A stretch of DNA of 64,000 nt from contig SCRF01000106.1 of NCBI GenBank assembly GCA_004322005.1, positions 1 to 64,000 on the forward strand. Direction: 5' to 3'. Numbering within the stretch: the first letter of the stretch is position 1; the number at the start of each line of letters is the position of its first letter. The notes beneath the pieces are model-generated. The model was not told where the DNA came from and made no database searches. It worked only from the letters and a program-made list of their open reading frames with translations. Of this stretch, positions 24,251 through 33,542 are shown piece by piece. The translations under genes and the position numbers were made by a program. This stretch comes from Rhodanobacter sp. (lineage in GTDB: Bacteria; Pseudomonadota; Gammaproteobacteria; Xanthomonadales; Rhodanobacteraceae).

Positions 24251-25075
24251 TTATTTGAACCCGCGCATTTCCTTCACGCGGTCGTAGGCGGCGTTGATTT
24301 CACTGGCGCGTGCTTCGGCGCGCTTGCGCATGTCTTCGGGCAGGTCGCCCAGGCGATCGGGGTGATGTTCGGAAATCAGCTTGCGATAGGCGCGCTTGAT
24401 CGCACGCTCATCGGCGTTGCGGTCGATCCCGAGCACGGCATAGGGGTCCGGCCCCTGGGCCGCACGCTGCGGCGGCACATAGCCACCGGTGCCGCTCCAG
24501 TCGCGAGCGTGACCATAACCATGGCCCCGCTGGCCGCCGGTGCCGGCGCTCCACACGAAGCCCTTCATCGCCATCAACGCCATCAGCTCCATGTCACTGA
24601 CCCGCAGCGCAAACGCGAGATGGCGCAGAATGGCCATCTTTTCCGGCGCCGGGTTGCCTTCGGCCAGGACGGTTTCGATCACCACGTCCAGCACCGGAAA
24701 CGCGTGGTCGCGGCGCATGCCGACCCAGTCGCGCAGCTCGTTGATGGTGCGCGTGACGTCGAATTCGGGCTGCTTGCCGGCATTGAAACTGGCGGCGGCC
24801 TGCTTGCGCTGCCCGGCGCCCAGGCCCATCCGCGTCATCAACCGCTCGGCCACCGCGATCTCGGCCTCTGACACGCGGCCGTCGGATTTCGCCACCGCGC
24901 CGAGCAGGGTGAACAACGGCCCGACGAAACCGCCCGCTTCCGGCGTGGCGCGCTTGCGCTGGCTGTAGCGCAGGTTGTCGAAAATGAAACCGATGATGGC
25001 GCCGGTGATGGCACCCGGCCCATGGCCCAGGATCAGACCGAAAAACGCGAACCACATCGTGTAGGAATAACTCAT
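24251..25075 (-). CDS. djlA: DjlA-like membrane-anchored J-domain co-chaperone
   Basis: 274 residues: N-terminal membrane segment (MWFAFFGLILGHGPGAITGAIIGFIF), a central TerB-like helical domain (LLGAVAKSDGRVSEAEIAVAERLM.., about 50-170) and a C-terminal J domain (DPYAVLGIDRNADERAIKRAYRKLISEHHPDRL, about 205-270) with the intact HPD motif that stimulates DnaK. This is the DjlA architecture; E. coli DjlA modulates envelope-stress signalling. The start overlaps the cytochrome c stop by four bases. Confidence 0.93.
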   Translation of the reverse strand: MSYSYTMWFAFFGLILGHGPGAITGAIIGFIFDNLRYSQRKRATPEAGGFVGPLFTLLGAVAKSDGRVSEAEIAVAERLMTRMGLGAGQRKQAAASFNAGKQPEFDVTRTINELRDWVGMRRDHAFPVLDVVIETVLAEGNPAPEKMAILRHLAFALRVSDMELMALMAMKGFVWSAGTGGQRGHGYGHARDWSGTGGYVPPQRAAQGPDPYAVLGIDRNADERAIKRAYRKLISEHHPDRLGDLPEDMRKRAEARASEINAAYDRVKEMRGFK

Positions 25076-25404
25076 GGCTGCGCCTGCAACTGCGACTGCG
25101 GCGATTGCGCGCTGTACCAGCGCGCCAGGGCATCGAGGTCGGCGTCGCCGAGCGGGCCGATGGCGGCACGCATCAGCGGCACGGCGCGGCGGCCATCGCG
25201 GTATTGCCCGAGGGCGTTGCGCAGGTAATCCAGCGGCTGCCCGGCCAGATTCGGCACGCCGGGCATGCTGGCGTGACCGGTCACGCCATGGCAACCCGCG
25301 CACAGGCCCAGCCGGCCGGGTTGCACCGATGCCGCTGGTGGGGTCTGGGCAAGGGCAGGCAGGGCGGCGGTCAGGCACAACGCCGCGATCGATAGGGTAC
25401 GCAT
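25072..25404 (-). CDS. Periplasmic class I cytochrome c
   Basis: 110 residues: signal peptide (MRTLSIAALCLTAALPALAQ), a single haem-binding CAGCH (residues 35-39) and a likely axial Met in ASMPGVPNLAG. The small monohaem c-type fold is of the c4/c5 half-domain size. The start at 25404 gives the clean signal peptide; the longer frame adds 24 unrelated residues. Overlaps djlA by four bases. Redox partner unknown. Confidence 0.88.
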   Translation of the reverse strand: MRTLSIAALCLTAALPALAQTPPAASVQPGRLGLCAGCHGVTGHASMPGVPNLAGQPLDYLRNALGQYRDGRRAVPLMRAAIGPLGDADLDALARWYSAQSPQSQLQAQP

Positions 25405-25530
25405 CGGCAACACATGGGGTCGGGAATGATCAATTCTAGCAGTGCCCGCCGGGCCGCCTTCAGCCCGGCCAGCCAACGGTCCGGCAGACTGCTAAAATGA
25501 CCCATTGTCGACTATCCGCGGAACCGCCTC

Positions 25531-26427
25531 GTGCCCACCAGCTTGCTGCAATCCGATCTGCCCGGCCTGGAACTGATCCATCGCGGCAAGGTGCGCGACG
25601 TCTATGCGCTGTCCGACGATCGCCTGCTGATGGTTGCCACCGACCGGCTGTCGGCGTTCGACGTGGTGCTGCCCGGCCCGATCCCGGGCAAGGGCGAGAT
25701 GCTCACGCAGATCTCCAATTTCTGGTTCGCGCAGACCGCGCAGCTGGTACCGAACCACCTGCTCGACGTGCCGCTGGCCGAGGTGTTGCCGGCCGGCACC
25801 GAGCTGGCGCTGTACGCAAAGCGCGCGGTGGTGGCGCGCCGGCTCAAGCCGGTGCCGGTCGAGGCGATCGCCCGCGGCTACCTGATCGGCTCGGGCTGGA
25901 AGGATTACCAGGCTACCGGCTCGCTGTGCGGCATCGCCCTGCCGACCGGCCTGCGCCAGGCCGAAAAGCTGCCCGAACCGATCTTCACGCCATCGACCAA
26001 GGCGGCCGTGGGCGACCACGACCAGAACGTGAGCTTCGATGCGGTGGTGGCGGCGGTCGGCCGCGAACTGGCCGAGCAGGTGCGCGACGCCACGCTGGCG
26101 ATCTACCGGTGGGCGGCCGCCTATGCGGCCGAACGCGGCATCATCATCGCCGACACCAAGTTCGAGTTCGGCACCGACGCCCATGGCAAGTTGTACGTGA
26201 TGGATGAAATGCTGACGCCGGATTCCTCGCGCTTCTGGCCGGCCGATCAGTACCGCGTCGGCATCAGCCCGCCCAGCTACGACAAGCAGTTCGTGCGCGA
26301 CTGGCTGGAAACGCAGCCCTGGAACAAGACCGCACCCGGCCCGGTGATCCCCGACTCCGTGATCGAAGCCACCGCCGCCAAATACGCCGAGGCGCTGCAG
26401 CGCCTGGCCGGTATCCATCTCGACTGA
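25531..26427 (+). CDS. purC: Phosphoribosylaminoimidazole-succinocarboxamide synthase
   Basis: Purine synthesis: CAIR + Asp + ATP to SAICAR. 298 residues, the longer variant common in xanthomonads rather than the 237-residue E. coli type. Motifs: [28 protein letters not shown] (about 13-40), [33 protein letters not shown] and [12 protein letters not shown] start at 25531. Confidence 0.96.
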   Translation: MPTSLLQSDLPGLELIHRGKVRDVYALSDDRLLMVATDRLSAFDVVLPGPIPGKGEMLTQISNFWFAQTAQLVPNHLLDVPLAEVLPAGTELALYAKRAVVARRLKPVPVEAIARGYLIGSGWKDYQATGSLCGIALPTGLRQAEKLPEPIFTPSTKAAVGDHDQNVSFDAVVAAVGRELAEQVRDATLAIYRWAAAYAAERGIIIADTKFEFGTDAHGKLYVMDEMLTPDSSRFWPADQYRVGISPPSYDKQFVRDWLETQPWNKTAPGPVIPDSVIEATAAKYAEALQRLAGIHLD

Positions 26428-26451
26428 TCCGATGCGACCGGGGGTTGTTCC

Positions 26452-26922
26452 ATGCGCACGATGCAAAGCTGGCTCGACGGCTACAGCGCCGACCATCGCC
26501 ATCCGGTCAATCAAATGCTCCACTGGATCTGCGTGCCGCCGATCGTGTGGAGCGTGATCGCCCTGCTGTGGACGATCCCGGTGCCATCGACCCTCGCCCG
26601 GCCCGGCGCATGGGCGGTGGCGGTGATGGTGCTGGCGTTCTACTGGTACTGGAAACACTCGCGCCCGCTGGCCGCCGCGCTGCTGATCGCGTTCGCGCTG
26701 CTGGGCCTGCTCACCAACCTGCTGTACGGCCTGCTCGGTGCGGCCTCGCTGCGCGATCTGGCCATCGGCGTGTTCGTCGTGGCGTGGATCGGTCAGTTCA
26801 TCGGGCACAAGTTCGAGGGGCGCCGGCCGAGCTTTCTCACCGACCTGTCGTACCTGCTGATCGGCCCGGCCTGGCTGATGGCCAAACTGCTGCGCAAAAT
26901 GGGCTTCCGGAAAATTCCATGA
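26452..26922 (+). CDS. Mpo1-like (DUF962) membrane protein
   Basis: 156 residues with four hydrophobic segments and the family N-terminus SWLDGYSADHRHPVNQMLHWICVPPI, plus a C-terminal IGHKFEGRRPSFLTDLSYLLIGPAWLMAKLL. Conserved His residues in HRHPVNQMLH and GH are proposed iron ligands; yeast Mpo1 is a 2-hydroxy fatty acid dioxygenase. The substrate in bacteria is not established. Overlaps the next membrane gene by four bases. Confidence 0.88.
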   Translation: MRTMQSWLDGYSADHRHPVNQMLHWICVPPIVWSVIALLWTIPVPSTLARPGAWAVAVMVLAFYWYWKHSRPLAAALLIAFALLGLLTNLLYGLLGAASLRDLAIGVFVVAWIGQFIGHKFEGRRPSFLTDLSYLLIGPAWLMAKLLRKMGFRKIP

Positions 26923-27326
26923 CCACACTGCTGACCCTGATCAGCTCCCTGCTCTGGTGGGTGCTGTACAGCTCGATCTTCGCGCTGTTCTTCGCCTTGA
27001 TCGCATGGGCCGTGCTGCGCTGGGCCGAGCGCGGCAACGTGGTGTTCAACCGCGTCTATCTCGCCTGCCTGCTGTGGAACCTGATCGGCATGCTGTTGAT
27101 CGTGGGCGTGGCTGCGTTCGAAGGCCATCTGCATCCGCCCTACGCGGCGCTGCTCGGTTCCGGCCTGCTGCGCGGCGCGCTGGTGCTGGACATGCTGATC
27201 GGCAGCGTATTGTTGTGGCGGATGACTCCGCGCATCGACGCGCGCCGCATCCGCATCGGCAGCGCCTGCATGGCGGTGGCGGCGATCGCGGCGATCGGCT
27301 TCGGCGTGGCCACCAGCCTGATGTGA
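26919..27326 (+). CDS. Small four-helix membrane protein, function unknown
   Basis: 135 residues with four predicted membrane helices (LLWWVLYSSIFALFFALIAWAVL, YLACLLWNLIGMLLIVGVA, LLRGALVLDMLIGSVLLW, IGSACMAVAAIAAIGFGVA). No catalytic motif and no family recognised. ATGA overlap with the Mpo1-like gene indicates coupled expression, so a lipid-related role is possible but unsupported. Confidence 0.7.
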   Translation: MTTLLTLISSLLWWVLYSSIFALFFALIAWAVLRWAERGNVVFNRVYLACLLWNLIGMLLIVGVAAFEGHLHPPYAALLGSGLLRGALVLDMLIGSVLLWRMTPRIDARRIRIGSACMAVAAIAAIGFGVATSLM

Positions 27327-27405
27327 TCTGGCGCCGGGCCACGACGCCGTCTCCCGCGGCGAGACACGTGCAAGTTATATGATCGGCTCACTTGCGAGAT
27401 GCCTC

Positions 27406-28758
27406 ATGAGCCTGCGCAGCCTGTTCGTCGACTTCAACAGCTACTTCGCCTCGGTCGAACAACACGAGCAGCCGGCGCTGCGCGGGCGGCCGGTGGGCGT
27501 GGTGCCGGTGGCGGCGGACACCACCTGCCTGATCGCCGCCAGTTACGAGGCGAAGGCGTGCGGCGTGGGCACCGGCACGCGGGTGCGCGACGCGCGCAAG
27601 CGGTGCCCGGATATCGTGATCCTGCTGGCGCGGCCGGAGCGTTATGTGCATTGGCACCATCGACTGTTCGCGGCGATCGAGCGGGCGATCCCGATCGGCC
27701 GCGTCGGCTCGATCGACGAGGTCGCCTGCGAGCTGGTCGGCCGCCAGCGCCAGCGCGCCGTCGCCGAGCAGGTGGCGCGGCAGGTGAAGCGGGAAATCGC
27801 CGATGCCGCACCGGGCGGCGCAATCCGCTGCTCGATCGGCATCGCTCCCAACGATTTTCTCGCCAAGACCGCCGCCGACATGCGCAAACCCGACGGCCTC
27901 AGCGTGATCGAGGCGGCCGATCTGCCGCGGATCCTGCACCCGCTGGCACTGCGCGACCTGTGCGGCATCGGCCCGTCGATGCAGCAGCGCCTGCATGATC
28001 ACGGCATCGCCACGGTGGCGCAGCTCACCGCCGCGCCGAAGCACCTGCTTCGCCATGCCTGGGGCGGCATCGAGGGCGAGCGCATGTGGGGTTTGCTGCG
28101 CGGCGCGTGGCTGCCGCTGGCCGCCACCGCCCGCAGCTCGATCGGCCACTCGCATGTGCTGGGGCCGGAGTTGCGGCACCCGGCGGGCGCGCTGGCGGTG
28201 CTGAAGAAACTGCTGGTGAAGGCGGCCATGCGGCTGCGCCGGCACGACATGCTGAGCGGCGCGATGGCCGTGCGCATCCGCTACGTCGGCCACGACCTGC
28301 GCTGGGAAGCCGACCTCGCGTTCGATCCTACCGACGACAGCCGCGAACTGCTGCACCTGCTCGGCCGCATGCTCGACAGCGGACGCCGCCGCGGCCAGCC
28401 GCTGCCCGGCCCCGCGCACGCCGCGCCGCTGTCGGTCAGCGTGACGCTGCAGCGGCTGATCGAACGCACGCAGAGCAGCGGTTCGCTGTTCGCCCCGGCG
28501 GACGACCATCGCAAGGTCGACGCGGTGATCGACCGCATCAACAGCAAATTCGGCTGCAACAAGGTCTACTTCGGCAGCATGCAGACCGCGCTGGAACACG
28601 ACGCCGCCCCGATGCGCATCCCGTTCAACCGCATCCCCGACGCACCCAGCGAAAGCGAAGCCAGCCACGACGCGCTATGGCTGCAGTCGCTGAACCGCTT
28701 CAAAGCGCTGGCCGAGGGCGAACACCGACGGCGCGAACATGCACGCAAGGGCGACTGA
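27406..28758 (+). CDS. Y-family DNA polymerase, divergent DinB-like
   Basis: 450-residue translesion-type polymerase. The palm starts LFVDFNSYFASVEQ (first metal Asp) and the second acidic pair is in VGSIDEVACEL (Asp-Glu), where Pol IV normally has SLDEAYLD. CSIGIAPNDFLAKTAADMRKPDGL (fingers/palm), LCGIGPSMQQRLHDHGIATVAQL (thumb HhH) and a C-terminal little-finger region of about 200 residues follow. Catalytic acids are intact, but it is clearly distinct from the canonical dinB at 33.5 kb and longer by about 80 residues. No imuA/dnaE2 neighbours and no LexA box spotted upstream. Confidence 0.85.
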   Translation: MSLRSLFVDFNSYFASVEQHEQPALRGRPVGVVPVAADTTCLIAASYEAKACGVGTGTRVRDARKRCPDIVILLARPERYVHWHHRLFAAIERAIPIGRVGSIDEVACELVGRQRQRAVAEQVARQVKREIADAAPGGAIRCSIGIAPNDFLAKTAADMRKPDGLSVIEAADLPRILHPLALRDLCGIGPSMQQRLHDHGIATVAQLTAAPKHLLRHAWGGIEGERMWGLLRGAWLPLAATARSSIGHSHVLGPELRHPAGALAVLKKLLVKAAMRLRRHDMLSGAMAVRIRYVGHDLRWEADLAFDPTDDSRELLHLLGRMLDSGRRRGQPLPGPAHAAPLSVSVTLQRLIERTQSSGSLFAPADDHRKVDAVIDRINSKFGCNKVYFGSMQTALEHDAAPMRIPFNRIPDAPSESEASHDALWLQSLNRFKALAEGEHRRREHARKGD

Positions 28759-28814
28759 TTCACGCCACCCCTCAAACTCGCAGGCTGGGCAGTGCCCGCC
28801 CGATCAGCATGCTT

Positions 28815-30968
28815 TCATTCATGCGGATGGATAGCGCGCTGATTCGCCACGCGCACCGCTTCGACAAACCCGACAAACGGAATATCGGTAATCCCCACCA
28901 GCCCGACATGGCTGTTCTCGCCGTCGAGCAGACGGCCCGTTACCGGCTGATCGACGTACTCGAACCAGTGTGCGCCGACGATGTCCGGGTCGGCCGCGGC
29001 GGCAGCAATGAACTTCGCGTAGGCCGGCCCGCGCTGCGCCTCGTTCGATACCGACACCACGCCCTTGCCGAACGGGCCGCGGTCGTCCGAACCGAAGTGG
29101 AATTCGCTGATCAGCACCGGCTTGTTCAGCGCGTGCATCGCGGGCGCGTCGAAGCCGTGCTGCGGCAGGTCGGCGTAGACGTTGAAGCTGACCACGTCGC
29201 AGTACCGCGCACAGGCGGCCACCGCTTCGGGCGTGTTCACCGCGAAGCGGCCGCCGAGAAAAAGATGATGCGGGTCGGCACGGTGGATCGCCTGCGCCAC
29301 GGTGCGGAAGTAGCTGTCGGCATACGCGCGCAGCCAGGCGCTGTAGTCGCGTGCGATTGCCGGGTGCGCCGCGTCCGGCACGGGAGCGGCGAAGCCGGTG
29401 GCGTTCAGCGCGTCCCATGAAGTCAGCGCGATGCCCCACGCGGAGGCCAGCGTTTCCGGCGCCACGTACTGCTTGCGCAGCATCGCGATGAACGCGCGCT
29501 TGGCCGGGCTGTTCGCGTCCCCGGCCAGCGTGCCGAGCGCCAGCCCCCAGCGCCCCTGCGGACCGCTGCCGGCCCAGGCCAGTTCATTGTCGGCGAAGTA
29601 GCCGAGCAGGTACGGATCGTCGCGCACGTCGGCGCTGGCCTTCGCCACCGCCCGCTCGGTGGACCGCACGAAACGCGGGTCGAACGGATCGGGCATGCGG
29701 CCCCAGTAGTCGAAACCGGTGGCGACATTGGCGTAGTCGCCCGCGATGTTGATCGAGCGCGTGTACGGCAGCCGATGCGCCCGGCCCAGTGCCGGGTCGC
29801 TCCAGTTGCCGATGGTGTTGAAACCCCAGTCGCACAGTCGCTGCAGCGTGCGCGAGCGCCACGCCGCCAGCCAGGACGCACCGTCCACCCGATACAGATT
29901 CGCTGCGTAGAAATCGAACCAGCGGCCATGGTTGTCGCCGATGCCCCGGTTGGCGCCCTGCTCGGTACGGCGGCTGTCGCCAGTGCCGTAAAAGGCCGCC
30001 CATGCGCCACGATCGGGCGGCAGGTCGGTAAACATGAAGCGGCGGCCTTCGACATAGCTGCGGTCACCGTCGGCCACGACGGCATTCACGCCCAGCGAGA
30101 AGAACGCATGGCCGTCGGGCGTGACCAGCCACCAGCGGCCGTCGCGTTTCTGCGTATGGAACCAGCCGGTCCGGCCGAGGCCAGGGACGTCCAGACGGCC
30201 GCCGTATTTGTCCACATCCGTCGGTCGCGGCAGCTTGTCCAGACCGGCCTGCTCCCGCGCATGCGCGGCGCGCAGGGCGCCATCGGAGCCGATCTTCTCC
30301 GGCCAGTGGCCGCGGGCGAATTGCCCGTAGCGGTCGACGATGCCGGCATACGCATCGTGCAGCGCGGGTTCGCCCGCAGCGGTATCGACGCGCCCGAACA
30401 ACACCGTCTGCACCGTCTGCGGTGCCGGCATGCCGAACCGGATCGCGCCGACCCGGTGCAGGTCCAGCGCCCCCTTGACCGTGGTAGCCAGCAAGGTGCG
30501 CCGGCCGTGCTCGTCGAACGGCATCGGCGGGCCGGCCTGCATGCCCAATGCACGCGGCGACACGGCACGCAATGGCACCACCAGCGTCTGCGCGGGCCCC
30601 GCCGGCAGCGCGACCGTCGCATGCAGGCCCGGCCTGCTGCCGGCACCATCGATATCGACGTCAAGCGTCACCGCCCACGGCATCGCATTCTGCACGCGCA
30701 CCCGCAGCTCGCCCTGGCCGGCCCAGTCCCACGCCTTGCCCGCCGGCGCGATGCGAATCTGCGGCTGCGCCGCCGGCTGGAACGCGTAGCGCCGCTGTGC
30801 GACGCCGTCGGCGGCACGCTCGATCGCACCGACCTGCCGCACATGATCGAGGGTGAAACGCGCCGCAGTCCCTGGGTTGGCCATATCGGCCACGGCCGGC
30901 ACAGCCCCAGCCTGGCACACGCCCAGTGCGCACAGGCACAGCAACCCGATCCATGCATGACATTTCAT
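28815..30968 (-). CDS. Agarase-like glycoside hydrolase (GH50-like)
   Basis: 717 residues, exported: signal peptide MKCHAWIGLLCLCALGVCQAGA. A beta-rich N-terminal domain (about 20-240) precedes a (beta/alpha)8 catalytic domain with GWFHTQKRDGRWWLVTPDGHAFFSLGVN. The proposed acid/base Glu lies in LLGYFADNELAW and the nucleophile in KPVLISEFHFGSDDRG near the C-terminus. This pattern is that of GH50 beta-agarases and relatives; actual substrate unknown and no other agar genes are near. Strong GGAGG box upstream. A standalone gene followed by the Y-polymerase stop. Confidence 0.78.
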   Translation of the reverse strand: MKCHAWIGLLCLCALGVCQAGAVPAVADMANPGTAARFTLDHVRQVGAIERAADGVAQRRYAFQPAAQPQIRIAPAGKAWDWAGQGELRVRVQNAMPWAVTLDVDIDGAGSRPGLHATVALPAGPAQTLVVPLRAVSPRALGMQAGPPMPFDEHGRRTLLATTVKGALDLHRVGAIRFGMPAPQTVQTVLFGRVDTAAGEPALHDAYAGIVDRYGQFARGHWPEKIGSDGALRAAHAREQAGLDKLPRPTDVDKYGGRLDVPGLGRTGWFHTQKRDGRWWLVTPDGHAFFSLGVNAVVADGDRSYVEGRRFMFTDLPPDRGAWAAFYGTGDSRRTEQGANRGIGDNHGRWFDFYAANLYRVDGASWLAAWRSRTLQRLCDWGFNTIGNWSDPALGRAHRLPYTRSINIAGDYANVATGFDYWGRMPDPFDPRFVRSTERAVAKASADVRDDPYLLGYFADNELAWAGSGPQGRWGLALGTLAGDANSPAKRAFIAMLRKQYVAPETLASAWGIALTSWDALNATGFAAPVPDAAHPAIARDYSAWLRAYADSYFRTVAQAIHRADPHHLFLGGRFAVNTPEAVAACARYCDVVSFNVYADLPQHGFDAPAMHALNKPVLISEFHFGSDDRGPFGKGVVSVSNEAQRGPAYAKFIAAAAADPDIVGAHWFEYVDQPVTGRLLDGENSHVGLVGITDIPFVGFVEAVRVANQRAIHPHE

Positions 30969-30993
30969 CGACAGCACCTCCGCGCGACTTGCC

Positions 30994-31070
30994 GTAGGAG
31001 CGCACCCTGTGCGCGAATGCTTTTTCGCGATGCTTTTGTAAAAGCATTCGCGCACAGGGTGCGCTCCTAC
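30994..31070. repeat. Paired GTAGGAGCGC palindromic repeat
   Basis: Inverted arms between the permease stop and the GH50-like start, 26 bases upstream of the latter. Confidence 0.92.
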
Positions 31071-31085
31071 GCAGATCCAACGATG

Positions 31086-32429
31086 CTACGCCGCGCGGGT
31101 GCGCGACCAGCGCCGCCAGCCGTAATACACCGGCACGCCCAGCGCGATGATGACCAGGCTCATGCCGGCATCGCGCGGCGTGTGGATCGCGGTGGCCACG
31201 ATCACGCTGACCACGGTAACCACGAACAGCAGCGGCAGCAGCGGATACAACGGCACGCGGTACGGCGACGGCTGATCGAAGAAATGCCGGCGATACCAGA
31301 ACAGCGTGGCGATGCCGAACACATGCGCCAGCCACTCGCCCACCGTGGTGTAGTCCAGCAGCTGGCCGAAACTGCCGGACAGGGTCAGCACGATCGCCCA
31401 CAGCCCGAGCGCCGCCAGCGCGATCTGCGGCGCGCGGGTGCGCGGCTCGATGCGGCCCGCGGCGCGGAAGAACATGCCGTCCGCGCCCATCGTCTGCAGC
31501 ACGCGCGCGCCGCCGGCGATCGCGATGTTGCAGTAGCCGAAGGTGGAGCAGGCGATGCCGACCGCGATCACCGTGGCGCCGTGTTCGCCGAACAGGCGCC
31601 GCATCAGGTCCGCCGCCGGCGCCTGGCTGGCGGCCAGACCGGCATGGCCCAGCCCGGCCAGGTAGGCGAAGTTGACCAGCACGTAGCAGGTCACCACGCC
31701 GGCCATGCCCATGCCCAGCGCGCGCGGCAGGGTGCGCTGCGGGTTGCGCACTTCGCCGGCCAGGTCGTTGAGATAATGGAAGCCGCCGTAGGCAAACAGC
31801 ACCGGCAGCAGCGCACCGACGAACGCCCACGAGGACACCGGATGCGCGACATCCGGCGCCAGCGCGATACCCAGATGACCGCGCGCCAGCACCAGTCCGA
31901 CCACCACCAGCAAGGCGATCGCCGCCAGCTTCAGCACGGTGAAGATGTTCTGCACCATCGCACCGGCACGGATGCCGAACAGGTTGACGCCCACGATGAA
32001 CGCGATCGCGCCGACCGCCACCGGCTTCACGTACGGCAGCGGCAACCCGGCCAGCGTGCAGAAATAGTCGGCGAAGGTGGTCGCCACCGCCGCCACGCTG
32101 CCGGGGTAATTGATCAGCGCCATGGTCCAGCCGAACAGGAACGCCGGCAGCTGCCCGAACGCCTCGCGCAGATACACGTAGGTGCCGCCCGCCTGCGGCC
32201 GGCGCGCGCCCAGCTCGGCGTAGCACAGCACCCCGGCCAGCGTCAGCAGGCCGCCGATCGCCCACAGCACCAGCACCTGGGCACCCGATCCGGTGCGTTC
32301 GGCAACGGTGGCCGGGGTGCGGAAAATGCCCGCTCCGATCACCCCGCCGATCACGATCATCGCCGCATCCCAGGTACTCAGGCGGCGGACATAGGTATTG
32401 GCGGGTTCGGTCGTCATGGCCGCTACCAT
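31086..32429 (-). CDS. APC-family amino acid permease
   Basis: 447 residues, 12 predicted membrane segments, inner membrane. The unwound helix-1 motif IGGVIGAGIFRTPATVAERTGS and helix-6 region FAYGGFHYLNDLAGEVRNPQRTLPRALG are the amino-acid/polyamine/organocation signature, closest to the LAT-like/YfnA group. Substrate not predictable. A second Met four codons in (32417, MTTEPANTY) is an equally good start. Confidence 0.88.
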   Translation of the reverse strand: MVAAMTTEPANTYVRRLSTWDAAMIVIGGVIGAGIFRTPATVAERTGSGAQVLVLWAIGGLLTLAGVLCYAELGARRPQAGGTYVYLREAFGQLPAFLFGWTMALINYPGSVAAVATTFADYFCTLAGLPLPYVKPVAVGAIAFIVGVNLFGIRAGAMVQNIFTVLKLAAIALLVVVGLVLARGHLGIALAPDVAHPVSSWAFVGALLPVLFAYGGFHYLNDLAGEVRNPQRTLPRALGMGMAGVVTCYVLVNFAYLAGLGHAGLAASQAPAADLMRRLFGEHGATVIAVGIACSTFGYCNIAIAGGARVLQTMGADGMFFRAAGRIEPRTRAPQIALAALGLWAIVLTLSGSFGQLLDYTTVGEWLAHVFGIATLFWYRRHFFDQPSPYRVPLYPLLPLLFVVTVVSVIVATAIHTPRDAGMSLVIIALGVPVYYGWRRWSRTRAA

Positions 32430-32600
32430 GCCATTGCGGACAGGGTTTCAGCCAGCCCTGCATGATCTGCACGGATTTCTCCGATGCCGCAGACACCGGC
32501 GCCGCGCGGAAATTGACAAGCATCGGCTGCACCTGAACACTGGCGCCCGGTCACGCCGCTTGCCGACAAGGGCGACCTCCCGTCTCTCGCAGGTGTTGCC

Positions 32601-33533
32601 ATGTCTGTTTCCGCCCGCCGCCTCGCCATCGCCACCGCCGCGGCTTACCCGGTGCTGGGCGAGGACGACGCCGCGCTGCTCACCGCGCTGGAACGCCGCG
32701 GCATCCAGCCGACGGTCTGCGTGTGGAACGATCCGGGCGTCGACTGGACGCGCTTCGACGCGGTGCTGATGCGCACCATCTGGGATTATTTCAAGCACTA
32801 CGAGGCGTTCCTCGGCTGGCTGGATCGGCTCGACCTGCAGGGTGTCGCCAGCATCAACGACAGCCGGCTGCTGCGCTGGAACAGCGACAAGCACTACCTG
32901 CTCGAACTGGCGCGGCACGGCGTGGGCATCATCCCCACCCGGGTCGCCGGTGCGCACGACCTGCCCGCCATGCTGGCCGCGATGCCGGCGCAGCATGTGG
33001 TGATCAAGCCGGCCGTCAGCGGTGGCGCGTGGCATACGCTGCAAGGCACCGTCGGCGACGCCGTCTTCGACCAGGCGGTGATGCGGCTGCCCGCGGCGCG
33101 CGATTACCTGGTGCAGCCGTTCGTGCCGCAGATCGTCGGCGACGGCGAATGGTCGCTGCTGTATTTTGCCGGCGAGTTCAGCCATGCCGTGATCAAGCGC
33201 CCGGCCACCGGCGACTATCGCGTGCAGGGCGAGTTCGGCGGCAGTGCCGACCCGGTGCTGCCCAGCGCCGCGACGCTGGCCGCGGCGGAACACGCGCTGG
33301 CCGCCGTCGCCGCGATCGGACACGGCGATCACGCCTACGTGCGCGTCGACGGCGTGATCTGCGATGGCCGCTTCCTGATCATGGAGCTGGAGATGATCGA
33401 GCCGTTCCTGCATCTGGGCGCACACCCGGCCGCTGCCGAACGCCTCGCGCGGCATCTGGCGCAACGACTTGGGTCGCGCGACGAGTCGCCACGCCGCGGC
33501 GGCGCAGCGGCGATCCTGGCTGCAACGCCCTAG
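32601..33533 (+). CDS. ATP-grasp domain protein
   Basis: 310 residues. N-terminal Rossmann-like part (IATAAAYPVLGEDDAALLTALERRGIQPTVCVWND..FDAVLMRTIWDYF), central ATP-grasp with WNSDKHYLLELARHGVGIIPT and VVIKPAVSGGAWHT, and metal-binding DGRFLIMELEMIEPFL near the C-terminus. Similar to RimK/DcsG-like amide ligases of unknown substrate. Eight bases upstream of dinB, same strand, so probably co-transcribed. Confidence 0.8.
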   Translation: MSVSARRLAIATAAAYPVLGEDDAALLTALERRGIQPTVCVWNDPGVDWTRFDAVLMRTIWDYFKHYEAFLGWLDRLDLQGVASINDSRLLRWNSDKHYLLELARHGVGIIPTRVAGAHDLPAMLAAMPAQHVVIKPAVSGGAWHTLQGTVGDAVFDQAVMRLPAARDYLVQPFVPQIVGDGEWSLLYFAGEFSHAVIKRPATGDYRVQGEFGGSADPVLPSAATLAAAEHALAAVAAIGHGDHAYVRVDGVICDGRFLIMELEMIEPFLHLGAHPAAAERLARHLAQRLGSRDESPRRGGAAAILAATP

Positions 33534-33542
33534 AATTCCTCC

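Noticed and set aside
28815-30968. Polysaccharide utilisation locus around the GH50-like gene
   Set aside because: Neighbours are a polymerase gene, a repeat and an amino-acid permease; no TonB-dependent receptor, sulfatase or other glycosidase is adjacent.
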